This document shows, piece after piece, positions 48,284 through 56,955 of a stretch of DNA of 64,000 nucleotides. Position numbers and translations under genes: made by a program. A model generated the notes under the pieces. The model saw nothing but the letters and a program-made list of their open reading frames with translations. It ran no database searches and was not told the origin of the DNA. The stretch's first letter is position 1. Each line of letters starts with the position of its first letter. The stretch lies in assembly GCF_035982055.1 (NCBI RefSeq), contig NZ_CP108427.1, positions 5,951,001-6,015,000 of the forward strand. The letters are read 5' to 3'. Source of the stretch: Streptomyces sp. NBC_01288 (GTDB taxonomy: Bacteria; Actinomycetota; Actinomycetes; Streptomycetales; Streptomycetaceae).

Positions 48284-50550
48284 CGGCAGTCGCGGCCGGC
48301 GGCCCCCCGGCCGCCGGTGATCCAGGGGGGAGCCAACCGGCGGCCGGGGCGGGGGGATCCGCGGCGGGCGGAGGCGGTGGCGCGCCGAAACCGTCCGCCC
48401 CGGGTCCGGGACAGGAGTCGGCCAAGGACAATCCGGACGGTACGCCCCAAGGACAGTCGGCGTCGGGACCCGAGGACGGGGCGGACCGGCAGCAGCCTCC
48501 GCAGTCCGGGCCGGGCGCGGAGTCGTACGAGGCGACCGGCCAACTCGGGCAGGGATCGCAGCGCCGAGGGCTGCTGCAGAACGCCGTCGCCAACGTCGAG
48601 GGCGACATGGTCGGCGGCGACAAGTACGTGGTGTTGTTGGGCGGCCGTAAACGCAAGTTGCGTGCGCTGTCCCCGCTCATCGCCGAACGGGTCCGGTTCG
48701 CGTACTGCCCTCCCGCCGATCTGCCCGATGCCCGTGAAGCGCTCAAGCGGCAGCGGCTGCTGATCCTGCGCTCGGCGGCCGGTTACGGCAAGTCCGCCAT
48801 GGCGGTTCGGCTGTTGCTCGGAGCGTGCAGGGGCACGCTTTACCATCTGGACAGCGGAGTCGACTTCGCCTCGCTGGCCGAGCAGTTGGAGAACGACGGC
48901 GGGGTCATCGAGCGCGGCGCCGGATTCCTGCTGGAGCGGCCCGACGACATTGGCAATCTCGGCCGCGAGACCTACGAGAAGGTGCAGGGCGCGCTGTCCC
49001 AGGCAGACGCATGGATGGTCGTCACCGTCGCTGCCGGCGAGCTGGCCGACGGAGAACTGCTCGCCGGCGTAAGAGACCTGACGGACGCCCCGCAACCTCT
49101 CGAGGTCGTGCGCGCGCACCTGCGGTGGCGGCTGGGGGAGCGCGATGCCGACCGGCTCCTGGCGCGTGACGACGTGCGCGAGGTGATCGCCGATCTGGTG
49201 GGCGGTGTCCCCGCCTGCAGGCAGGCCGGGGACCTGGCCGCCGCGTTCAGCGAACAGTATGACCTGCAGGGCAGCGTCGACCTGGACCGGCTGCGCGAAC
49301 ACCGGGCTCGGCTGGAGGCGGAGGATTTCGAGATCTGGGCCGAGGGCCTGCCGGATGTCGGCTCACGGAGCTTCGCGCTCGCCCTGGCCGTACTCAACGG
49401 GTTGCCACAAGAGGACGTTGCCCAGGCCGCCCGGTCACTCCGCGACCGCTTGGACGACGACAGCCCCTACCTCCGAGCACCCGGAGCCGACGGACGGGTC
49501 TTCCAGGCCAAGGACCTGTTCGAGACGCCCCGTCGGAGGCAACTCCTGCGGCTGCGCGCCCAGGAGCGGGACAAGCCGGGAGGCGAGCCGGGAAAGGTCC
49601 TTGAGTACAAGGACCCCGGGTATGCGCGCCGGGTCATCCTGCACGCCTGGACCCAGTACGAGATACAGGGCGAACTCCTCGACTGGCTCGGAGAGTTGGT
49701 GGTTCACCCGGCGGAACAGGTGCGCGTCTACGCAGCGGCCTCCGGGCTCGGAGTCCTGGCCGCCGAGTCCTACCGGCACGTCGAACAGCGCGTCCTGGGT
49801 CCGTGGGCGCGCAGCGACAGCGCGCTGCGCCGCACCGCTGTCGCCTACGCGCTCTCCGTGGCCTGCCAGAGTCCCTGGGTGCAGGAGCAGGCGAGCGCCC
49901 TCGTGAACGGCTGGTACTCGGACGAACGTCCCCAAGTGAGGGCGGCCGCGGCCCGGGTGCACGGGCTGGCGGCGGTGCCGGGTCGCCCCGTCGACGAACT
50001 CGCCCGGCTGTTCACGGTCGACAGTGTGATGGTCGCCGTGGCCGTCGGCTGCGCGCTGGCCGACCTGGTCGCCGACGACCTCGACATGGCCGGGTCCGTT
50101 CTGTCCACACTGCGCGCCAGGATCGGCGATCACCGTTCCGGCCGGACGGCGGTACTCGCCTTTCTGATCGTTGCGGCACAGGTGGTCGTCGAGACCAAGG
50201 ACATCGAGCCCGGTGCCGCGGTACCGGAATGGCCCACGCTGCTGTACCTCGCGCACCGCCGGGCCGAACTCCGTGACTCCTTCGTCTGGTTGTGGCGTGG
50301 AGCACTGAACGAGTCGTTCTTCCACGACGAAGCGGAACAGGTCATCGGAGGCTGGGCGAGGCTGGCCGAACGGGATTCGGAACTCCGCGAGATGTTGCGG
50401 CTCCTGGTCGGCGCCATCGCGCACGGGGATCAGCGCTCGGGCCGGATCCTGCGCAGCTGTGCCGATGACTGGGTCCATCCGGAGCGGATCGTCGGTCTGC
50501 CGCTGACGGCCGCCATGGTGCACGCGCAGTTGGACCTGGAAGGAGTGTGA
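48280..50550 (+). CDS. STAND-like P-loop ATPase with disordered N terminus and helical-repeat C terminus
   Basis: The 756-residue protein starts with ~95 residues of Gly/Pro/Ala/Ser-rich disorder. Then 'NVEGDMVGGDKYV' (residues 106-117) repeats the tail motif of the upstream cyclase-like protein. A P-loop follows, 'LILRSAAGYGKSAMAVRLL', with K171 and S172. The central part resembles a STAND/AAA module, with 'VRAHLRWRLGERDADRLLARDDVREVIADLVGG' as the arm or lid. From about 430 onward, HEAT-like helical repeats run to the end ('VHPAEQVRVYAAASGLGVLAAESY', 'VRAAAARVHGLAAVPGRP'). STAND proteins act as signal-responsive switches. A clean Walker B is not visible, so the class is tentative. Overlaps the previous gene by 4 bp. 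Confidence 0.8.
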   Translation: MTAVAAGGPPAAGDPGGSQPAAGAGGSAAGGGGGAPKPSAPGPGQESAKDNPDGTPQGQSASGPEDGADRQQPPQSGPGAESYEATGQLGQGSQRRGLLQNAVANVEGDMVGGDKYVVLLGGRKRKLRALSPLIAERVRFAYCPPADLPDAREALKRQRLLILRSAAGYGKSAMAVRLLLGACRGTLYHLDSGVDFASLAEQLENDGGVIERGAGFLLERPDDIGNLGRETYEKVQGALSQADAWMVVTVAAGELADGELLAGVRDLTDAPQPLEVVRAHLRWRLGERDADRLLARDDVREVIADLVGGVPACRQAGDLAAAFSEQYDLQGSVDLDRLREHRARLEAEDFEIWAEGLPDVGSRSFALALAVLNGLPQEDVAQAARSLRDRLDDDSPYLRAPGADGRVFQAKDLFETPRRRQLLRLRAQERDKPGGEPGKVLEYKDPGYARRVILHAWTQYEIQGELLDWLGELVVHPAEQVRVYAAASGLGVLAAESYRHVEQRVLGPWARSDSALRRTAVAYALSVACQSPWVQEQASALVNGWYSDERPQVRAAAARVHGLAAVPGRPVDELARLFTVDSVMVAVAVGCALADLVADDLDMAGSVLSTLRARIGDHRSGRTAVLAFLIVAAQVVVETKDIEPGAAVPEWPTLLYLAHRRAELRDSFVWLWRGALNESFFHDEAEQVIGGWARLAERDSELREMLRLLVGAIAHGDQRSGRILRSCADDWVHPERIVGLPLTAAMVHAQLDLEGV

Positions 50551-50551
50551 G

Positions 50552-52279
50552 ATGTCTGTCTCGCTGATTCTCAACGACCGTGCGATCGCCCGCAGCCGGG
50601 TGGGCGAACTGCCCAACCTGCCGCCTGCGGTGGCGATCGTCTACCCGGTGGAGGGCGGGCCCTTCGAGGTCGAGACCGTCCGCACAGCCGGGCAACGCTG
50701 GTTCGGCAAGAACCGGGCCTGCTACGTCGTGGACCTCGGTGACCACCGACGCCAGGCGTCGGTCACGAAGACTCCGCTGACCTGCAAAGACGGAGGGCAT
50801 CGATTTCAGGCCACGATCGACATCGGCTTCCGAGTACATGACCCGGCCCTGGTGGTGGCCAGGAACGTACGGGACGCGCTGACGGTCGTCTACGGATACC
50901 TCACGGACCGGATCCGGCTGCAGGCCGCGCAGTTCGCCATCACCGAGGCCATGGCGGCCCAACTGGCCGTCAACCACGAGCTGGACCGGGAGATCAGGCT
51001 CCCCGAAGGCATCACCATCTACCTCTGCAGGGTTCAGATGGAGCCCGACGAAGCCGCCGCCCGCTACATCCAGGAACTGGAGGAGGCACGGCGGCGCGCC
51101 AAACTCGGGGGGCACGTCCACGAGGCGAAGCGAGCGGAGACCTACTCCGACGAGGACCTCGAGGACATCAGGGCGGCCGCCCGCAGGCGCAGGCAGGCAG
51201 ACGAACGCGCGGTCCTGGAACGCACGCCGCTCGACTTCGGCAACCTCATCCGTGAGCACCTGGTCCGGCACCCTGAGGAGACCGTGCACGCCCTCGAACT
51301 GCTGGCGCGGGTCCGGGAGTCCGAGGCCACTCAGCACGAGGTCCGGGACCAGCGGCACGCCGAGATGGTCAAGTACCTCATCGAGCGGGGTGTCGTACGA
51401 GAGGTGGACCTGCCCGGGCTGCGGCAGGGCGTGCTCGGCCAGAGCACGCCGGGCAGCGGAGTCGCCGGTGTGCTTGAGCGGCCCGACGCCGGGCAGCCCG
51501 CGTCCTTCGCGTCCGGCGTGGCACCCCGCAGTCCCGACTTCTCGGGGTCCGCGCCCGCAGCGGCGCAGGGCGCCGAGTCCGTGCAGTGGGGCGGCAGCCC
51601 CGCGGCCTTCGGTACCGCGCCGCCGAGCGGACTGGTCCCGGTGTACGTCGTCCTGGACACCTCGACGGCCGCGACCGCCTGTGTCACCGACTTGGGCAAC
51701 GCGCTGCGTTCGGTCCAGACGCTCCTGGCGAACAGCCCCGACGTGGCCGGGGCCATCCGGCTTTCGGTGATCACGTATGCCGACGGCGCCGATGTGGTGC
51801 TGCCGCTCACCGAGGTCTCCTGGCGCACAGGCGTTCCGGGATTGAGCACCACGCCCGGCTGCCGCTACCGGCCCGTGCTGCGGCGGCTGCTGGACCTCGT
51901 GCCGCTGGAGACGGAGCGGCTGAAGGAACAGGTGCCGCGTGTGTTGCGGCCCGTCGTCTTCTTCCTCGCCGTGGGCCAGGCCGAGGACGACAGCGAATGG
52001 CCCGCGGCGCACGCCGAGCTGATGGGGCACAAGTACTTCCCGCACATCGTGGCGTGCGGCATCGGCGCGGGCCAGGACCGCGTGGTGCAGCGGATGGCGT
52101 CCCGGCCGGAATTGGGTGTGGTCGCGGTGGAAGGCGCGGACCCGGCCCAGTCGGCGGTGCAGTTCTCCGTCCTGCTGCAGCAGACGCTGCTGCATCTCGG
52201 CCGGAGTGCGATCGCCGGGCAGATGGAGTTGCGACTTCAGTGCCCGCAGGGCCTCAGGCCCGTCGCGGAAGAGCAATAG
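50552..52279 (+). CDS. SPFH/band-7-like domain fused to a degenerate vWA domain
   Basis: The 575-residue protein follows 1 bp after the ATPase with AAGGAG ahead of its ATG. Residues ~1-180 resemble an SPFH/prohibitin domain ('ATIDIGFRVHDPALVVARNVRDALTVVYGYLTDRIRLQAAQF' and 'LPEGITIYLCRVQMEPDEAAARYIQELEEARRRAKL'), followed by a charged coiled region (~190-275) and a Gly/Ala/Pro linker. Residues ~363-560 form a vWA domain that resembles the next gene product ('LVPVYVVLDTSTAATACVTDLGNAL'), but its metal site DxSxS is DTSTA at D369, with the last Ser lost. It is likely a scaffold. No membrane span is seen. Confidence 0.82.
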   Translation: MSVSLILNDRAIARSRVGELPNLPPAVAIVYPVEGGPFEVETVRTAGQRWFGKNRACYVVDLGDHRRQASVTKTPLTCKDGGHRFQATIDIGFRVHDPALVVARNVRDALTVVYGYLTDRIRLQAAQFAITEAMAAQLAVNHELDREIRLPEGITIYLCRVQMEPDEAAARYIQELEEARRRAKLGGHVHEAKRAETYSDEDLEDIRAAARRRRQADERAVLERTPLDFGNLIREHLVRHPEETVHALELLARVRESEATQHEVRDQRHAEMVKYLIERGVVREVDLPGLRQGVLGQSTPGSGVAGVLERPDAGQPASFASGVAPRSPDFSGSAPAAAQGAESVQWGGSPAAFGTAPPSGLVPVYVVLDTSTAATACVTDLGNALRSVQTLLANSPDVAGAIRLSVITYADGADVVLPLTEVSWRTGVPGLSTTPGCRYRPVLRRLLDLVPLETERLKEQVPRVLRPVVFFLAVGQAEDDSEWPAAHAELMGHKYFPHIVACGIGAGQDRVVQRMASRPELGVVAVEGADPAQSAVQFSVLLQQTLLHLGRSAIAGQMELRLQCPQGLRPVAEEQ

Positions 52280-52317
52280 CGCAATAGACCAGTTGAGCAA
52301 CAAAGGGGAGAACTGGG

Positions 52318-52998
52318 ATGGCCGAGACGCTTGGGCAGTTGCTGCCGGTGTACATCGTCGCCGACGAGTCCGGCTCGATGGCGGGCTCCGTGGGCGACCT
52401 CAACGAGGGGATGAAGTCGCTGCACGTCGCACTGCTGGGGGAACCGATGGCGGCGGCCAAGGTGCGCTTCTCCGTACTCGGCTTCGCCAACCGCGTGACG
52501 GAACGTCTGATCCTGGCCGATCTGAGAAGCGAGAACGAGCTGCCGCAGCTGTCGGCGGGCGGTGGCACGAACTACGACGCGGCCTTCGGGGCGCTGCTGC
52601 AGCGCATCCCGCAGGACGTGCAGACGCTGAAGTCTCAGGGATACAAGGTGCTGCGCCCCGCGGTCTTCTTCCTCAGTGACGGACAGCCGACCTGCGGTGA
52701 GGAGTGGCGGCAGACGCACGCCCGCCTCACCGACCGCACGGTGACCGGCGCCGCGCCGAACGTGATCGCCTTCGGGATCGGCGAGGCTCGTGCCGAGACC
52801 ATCCTGGCCGTGTCGACCAACGAGCGGTTCGCGTTCGTCTCGCTCCCCGGCGCCCAACTCGGCGAGGCGATCGCCAAGTTCTTCACCGCGCTCACCAAGA
52901 GCGTGGTCGAGTCGGCGAACGCCATGGCCGCGGGGCAGCCGGCCGAGCTGGAGGTGGAGAAGCCGGAAGGCTTCCGGCTCGCGATCGACGAGGTCTGA
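52318..52998 (+). CDS. TerY-like von Willebrand factor A protein
   Basis: The 226-residue protein is a single vWA domain with an intact MIDAS: 'PVYIVADESGSMAGSVGDLNEGMKSL' with D16, S18 and S20, plus 'SAGGGTNYDAAFGALL' and 'FFLSDGQPTCGEEW'. It starts at ATG 52318 behind GGGGAG. The family is TerY, which sits beside a PP2C phosphatase and a Ser/Thr kinase in the so-called TerY-P triad; all three occur here in order. The C-terminal ~30 residues ('SANAMAAGQPAELEVEKPEGF') extend past the domain. The vWA likely mediates metal-dependent protein contacts. Confidence 0.93.
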   Translation: MAETLGQLLPVYIVADESGSMAGSVGDLNEGMKSLHVALLGEPMAAAKVRFSVLGFANRVTERLILADLRSENELPQLSAGGGTNYDAAFGALLQRIPQDVQTLKSQGYKVLRPAVFFLSDGQPTCGEEWRQTHARLTDRTVTGAAPNVIAFGIGEARAETILAVSTNERFAFVSLPGAQLGEAIAKFFTALTKSVVESANAMAAGQPAELEVEKPEGFRLAIDEV

Positions 52999-53000
52999 CG

Positions 53001-54383
53001 GTGGACAAACGATCGCTGCTGAAGCGGTTCACGGGCCGTCCCGCCGAAGAGCCGGACGCGCCGGAGCCGACGGGTCCGGATGCACCCGCGGCTCCCCCAC
53101 CGCCGTCGTCACCCCCCGACCCGCGGCACGCCGAGGCATGGCAGACGGCCGTGCCGCCGGGACCCGTGGCACCGCCGGCCCGCGACGCCGCGTCCGCGTA
53201 CGAGGTCGCCACCTACCGCGTGCCCGAGTACGAGGTTCCGGCCTATGACGTGCCGGAGTACGTCGGCCCCGGCCTCGACGGTCCGTCCGCCACACGGCTC
53301 GACGGCACGCGGGGCGCGGAGAGCGCCGAGCAGTTCTCCGACGTGGACCGGGAGGACACGCGCGATCCGCGAGGCGGCCCACCGGGACAGACCGGTGTCC
53401 CGGCGGAGCGCGTCTCGCGACCACGGCACGCGGCACCGCAACCGGGTTCGCGGGAATCCGGACCCGGCACACCTGCACCCGACTCCGGGCGGGTGGCGAA
53501 CCAGTGGGACCGGATCGTGCTGGGCAAACCCGCCGCCCAGGTGGAACCGAAACCGCCACCGGCCGACCCTTACCGGCCCGACACCGTCTTCGACGGATGG
53601 TCGACTCCGCACCTGACCGTCCGACTTGCCTCCGTGCGCGGGGACCAGCACCGCTTCGACGGGCGGCCGAGGCAGGACGACGTGGTCGTCGCCTGGCACG
53701 AGCCGACCGCCACGGTCGTCTTCGCGGTGGCCGACGGCGTCTCGTCGGCCGCACAGTCACACGTGGGCGCCGCGTTGGCCTGCCGTACGGCGGTCAACGA
53801 CCTGTTGGTCCAGCTCGGTGAGGACCGGCAGGCCCCGGACTGGTCGCGTGTGCTGCAGGCAGCCGCGTACCAGTTGCTCATGCGCGTGGCGCGCGGCCGG
53901 GAGCCGGACGAACAGCACCGGGCGGAGGCGATCAGGACACTGGCGACGACCTTGGTGGCGGGCACCGTCGCACCGGACAGGTCCGGCGGCATGCACGTCA
54001 CGGTGGTGCGCGCCGGGGACTCCTCGGCGTGGTGCCTGCGGCGGGGCCAGTACGCCCAGTTGCTGAGTGACGGGGACACCGCCTCCGAGGAGATCGCCAG
54101 TACCGCGGTGGTCGCGTTGCCGCGGCTGTCCACGCGGGTGCGCCCGGTGTCGTACACGCTGCCCTCGGACAGCGTCCTGCTGGTCGGCACCGACGGTTTC
54201 GGTGTCCCGCTCGGCGACGGCACCGGTGTGGTGGGCGAGTTGTTCGGCACGGGGTTGGCGGTGCCTCCGCAGCAGCCCCGCGCTTTGGCCCACCTGCTGG
54301 ACTTCTCGCGCGAGACGTTCGACGACGATCGCACCCTGCTCGCTGTCTGGCCCCGCGACCGGCTATCCGGCGGAAGCCGGTGA
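53001..54383 (+). CDS. PP2C-type Ser/Thr protein phosphatase of the TerY-P triad
   Basis: The 460-residue protein starts at GTG 53001, 2 bp after the vWA stop. Residues ~1-195 are Pro/Ala/Arg-rich disorder and include the repeat 'YRVPEYEVPAYDVPEY'. The PP2C domain occupies about 200-455: 'DDVVVAWHEPTATVVFAVADGVSSAAQSHVGAAL' with metal-binding Asp in ADG, 'VVRAGDSSAWCLRRGQYAQLLSDGD', 'SVLLVGTDGFGVPLGDG', and the C-terminal 'DDDRTLLAVW'. It presumably opposes the kinase encoded next. The stop overlaps the kinase GTG (GTGA). Confidence 0.9.
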   Translation: MDKRSLLKRFTGRPAEEPDAPEPTGPDAPAAPPPPSSPPDPRHAEAWQTAVPPGPVAPPARDAASAYEVATYRVPEYEVPAYDVPEYVGPGLDGPSATRLDGTRGAESAEQFSDVDREDTRDPRGGPPGQTGVPAERVSRPRHAAPQPGSRESGPGTPAPDSGRVANQWDRIVLGKPAAQVEPKPPPADPYRPDTVFDGWSTPHLTVRLASVRGDQHRFDGRPRQDDVVVAWHEPTATVVFAVADGVSSAAQSHVGAALACRTAVNDLLVQLGEDRQAPDWSRVLQAAAYQLLMRVARGREPDEQHRAEAIRTLATTLVAGTVAPDRSGGMHVTVVRAGDSSAWCLRRGQYAQLLSDGDTASEEIASTAVVALPRLSTRVRPVSYTLPSDSVLLVGTDGFGVPLGDGTGVVGELFGTGLAVPPQQPRALAHLLDFSRETFDDDRTLLAVWPRDRLSGGSR

Positions 54384-56026
54384 CCGGCCCCGGGGCGGTG
54401 CGGATCGCCCGCTCGGATCTGGCACTGGGCGCCTCCCTGGGCGGCGGCGGTCAGGGCAAGGTGTGGGTGGTCGAGAAACGGCTGATCAACGGGACCTGGC
54501 CGGTGGCGTACAAGGAGTACAAACCGGAGGTTCAGACGCAGCTTCAGATCGACGCCCTGGAGCGGATGGTCGCCTTCCTCCCGGGCAGACCGGCAGCGGT
54601 CGGGAAGTGGCTGGCCGGACACACGGCCTGGCCCGCGGCCCTGGTGACGGAGGGCCCGCAGATACGCGGCTTTCTGATGCGGCAGATCCCGGACGAGTTC
54701 TTCATGACGGTGCCCTCGGGCGACCGGAAGGCCGCCGGCTTCGAGTTTCTGCTCAATCCTCTGGCCTTCGTGCAGAAGACCGTCGGCACCGTGACTCCCC
54801 GTCAGTTCTTCGGCCTGCTGCTCGCCCTCGCCGACATCCTGGAGAGGCTGCACGGCCTGGGCGTGGTGGCGGGCGATCTCTCCCCCAAGAACCTTCTGTT
54901 CGCGCTGTCCGGGGCACGGCCCGGCTGTTTCCTCATCGACTGCGACGCCATGGGGCTTGAGGGAGACTGGGTCCTCAAGCCCGTGCAGACACCCGGGTGG
55001 GCGCTGCCCGACGGGGAGGCCCCGGACACCCAGCAGGGGGACTGCTACAAGTTCGCGCTGCTCGCGGTGCGGCTCTTCCTGCACGAGCAGCACGGGCAGG
55101 ACCCGGCCGCGCTGCGCCGCATGGACACGACCGTGGGCGACCTGGCCGCACGCGGCCTGAGCGCGGATCCTGCCGCCCGGCCCACCCTCTCCGCATGGCT
55201 CGACCCGCTGCGTCGGGCGTTCGACACCGCTCCCGTGACCTGGCTCACCGCAGCGGGACCGACCGGCACCGGAACGACCGGCCAACGGACCACGGCCTCA
55301 CCGCGAGCCGGTACCGGCCCGGTCGGCGGAGCCACCGGTGGTACGCGCCCCGGTGCCACCCGGCCGCCCAGTGGCCCCGTGCCGTCGTACACAGCTCCGG
55401 CATACGTCCCTTCACCGAGCCGGCCCCAGGGCTCGTCGTCAGGGCGGGCGGCCACGGTCGTGGCCTGGATCGTCCTGGCACTGATCGGCCTGGGAGTCTG
55501 GCAGTTCATGGCTCACCACAGCTCTGACAGCGGCGGTTCCGGCAGCGGCAGTACGGGACAGACCCGGAGCGGGAACAGCGGCACCCGTGAGGAGCAGGTC
55601 ACGGCGCTGAACACCCTCCTGGCGGGGAACGCCGGCCGGCGCAGCGGTGTCTCCGACGCCGTGCAGTCGATGCTGCGGTGCAGCGGACTGCAGGACGCCC
55701 GGCAGGTGTTCGTGGACGCGGCCGAAGCACGGGCCGACCTGGTCAAGGAACTGGGCGCGCTGAGCGTGGACCAGTTGTCCGACGACATGGTGTCGGACCT
55801 GAGCAGTGCCTGGCAGAACTCAGAGAAGGCCGACAGGGCCTATGCCCGAGTGGTCGACGATGTCTCGGGCAGTTGCTCGTCCGCCAACGTGGTCGGGTCG
55901 AGCTCTTGGCAGGACGCGTCGTCGGCGGGCGATGACGCCACGGCGGCAAAACAGGACTTCGTCGCCGCATGGAATCCCGTTGCGCAGGAGTACGGCCTGG
56001 ACACGCTGGCCTGGACCGATCTGTGA
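54380..56026 (+). CDS. Membrane-anchored Ser/Thr protein kinase of the TerY-P triad
   Basis: The 548-residue protein has an N-terminal kinase domain (about 10-280): glycine loop 'GASLGGGGQGKVW', ATP-binding K45 in 'VAYKEYK', catalytic loop 'VVAGDLSPKNLLF' with D166 and K170, and metal-binding D187 in 'LIDCDAMG', which replaces DFG with DCD. A Thr/Gly/Pro-rich linker follows, then one TM span near 357-378 ('VVAWIVLALIGLGVWQFMA') and a ~170-residue external domain with two cysteines ('LRCSGLQDA', 'GSCSSANVV'). So it may carry an outside signal to the phosphatase pair. HRD is AGD, still with the catalytic Asp. It is the last gene of the operon. Confidence 0.9.
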   Translation: MTGPGAVRIARSDLALGASLGGGGQGKVWVVEKRLINGTWPVAYKEYKPEVQTQLQIDALERMVAFLPGRPAAVGKWLAGHTAWPAALVTEGPQIRGFLMRQIPDEFFMTVPSGDRKAAGFEFLLNPLAFVQKTVGTVTPRQFFGLLLALADILERLHGLGVVAGDLSPKNLLFALSGARPGCFLIDCDAMGLEGDWVLKPVQTPGWALPDGEAPDTQQGDCYKFALLAVRLFLHEQHGQDPAALRRMDTTVGDLAARGLSADPAARPTLSAWLDPLRRAFDTAPVTWLTAAGPTGTGTTGQRTTASPRAGTGPVGGATGGTRPGATRPPSGPVPSYTAPAYVPSPSRPQGSSSGRAATVVAWIVLALIGLGVWQFMAHHSSDSGGSGSGSTGQTRSGNSGTREEQVTALNTLLAGNAGRRSGVSDAVQSMLRCSGLQDARQVFVDAAEARADLVKELGALSVDQLSDDMVSDLSSAWQNSEKADRAYARVVDDVSGSCSSANVVGSSSWQDASSAGDDATAAKQDFVAAWNPVAQEYGLDTLAWTDL

Positions 56027-56062
56027 GCCCTTCCGGACCAACCGCCAGCGTCGGCGGCCCGG

Positions 56063-56800
56063 TCATCCGCCGGTCGGCCCGCCCTCGCGTACCCGCTTCA
56101 GGGCGTCGGTGTTGCCGACGGTCACATGGGTACGGGCGGTGATGACCCAGCCCTCGGCGCGCCACTGCTCGAGGACGCGGCTGACGCTTCTGCGGGAGCC
56201 GAGCACCAGCCCGGCGAAATCGTCCTGGGACAGCGGCAGGCTGATCTCGACGGCACCGGAGGCGTGGCGTCGGCCGTGGCTCGCGGCGAGGTCGAGCAGC
56301 AGGCCGGCAAGGCGCGCGGCGAGCGGGTCCGCGCCCGCCGAGGTGCGCTGCCGGTCGGCGTCCCGCAGTCGGGTGGAGAGCACATGGTGGACGGCGCCGG
56401 TGATGACGGGGTGGTCGCGGGCGGCTGCCCGGAAGATCGCGGCGGGTATCAGCAGAGCGCGGACCGGGACGAGAGCGGTGAGCGTCGCCGATCGGGGCCC
56501 GCCGTCCAGTCCTCCCTGTTCGCCCAGCAGGTCACCGGGTCCGCGCAGCGCGAGGACTGCCTGGTAGCCGACGGCGGAGACCGTGGTGACCTTGATGCAG
56601 CCGCAGCCGAGGACGAGGAGATGATCGCCGAAGTCGTTCTGGCGGAGCAGGTCTTCCCGGGCGGCATAGGCCGTGACCTGTCCTCCCGCGCGCAACACCT
56701 GACGGGCCGCAGGGTCCAGCAGATCCCAGAACGGAGTCCTGCCGGGCCCGTGCCCGAGTGGCCCGTCGTCTTGGAAATGCACGGTTGTCGCCGTCCTCAC
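56063..56800 (-). CDS. Crp/Fnr family transcriptional regulator
   Basis: The 245-residue protein has an N-terminal cNMP-binding-like barrel ('AAREDLLRQNDFGDHLLVLGCGCIKVTTVSAVGYQAVLALRGPGDLLGEQGGLDGGPRSATLTAL') with a GE-containing cassette but no clear Arg-Thr/Ser pair for cAMP, and a C-terminal winged helix ('LPLSQDDFAGLVLGSRRSVSRVLEQWRAEGWVI'). It starts at GTG 56800 or possibly GTG 56782. It converges with the kinase gene of the six-gene operon, so any link to that system is only by position. Confidence 0.9.
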   Translation of the reverse strand: MRTATTVHFQDDGPLGHGPGRTPFWDLLDPAARQVLRAGGQVTAYAAREDLLRQNDFGDHLLVLGCGCIKVTTVSAVGYQAVLALRGPGDLLGEQGGLDGGPRSATLTALVPVRALLIPAAIFRAAARDHPVITGAVHHVLSTRLRDADRQRTSAGADPLAARLAGLLLDLAASHGRRHASGAVEISLPLSQDDFAGLVLGSRRSVSRVLEQWRAEGWVITARTHVTVGNTDALKRVREGGPTGG

Positions 56801-56955
56801 TGCCTCGTTCCGCGGTCAGTCACCAAGGACCGTACCGGCGACAAGTAGGCAGCCGCCGGCAGCGCCGACGCACGGCCGCCGAGTCCACCCGGCGACCACG
56901 GAGCGCCCCTCCTGCGTGGTGCGGACTGTGGGTGCCGGGACGGCGCAGGAGGACG

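Noticed and set aside
47528..56026. Classic tellurite-resistance (TerD/TerZ) cluster
   Set aside because: Only the vWA-PP2C-kinase part is shared; no TerB, TerC or TerD protein is encoded in the window.
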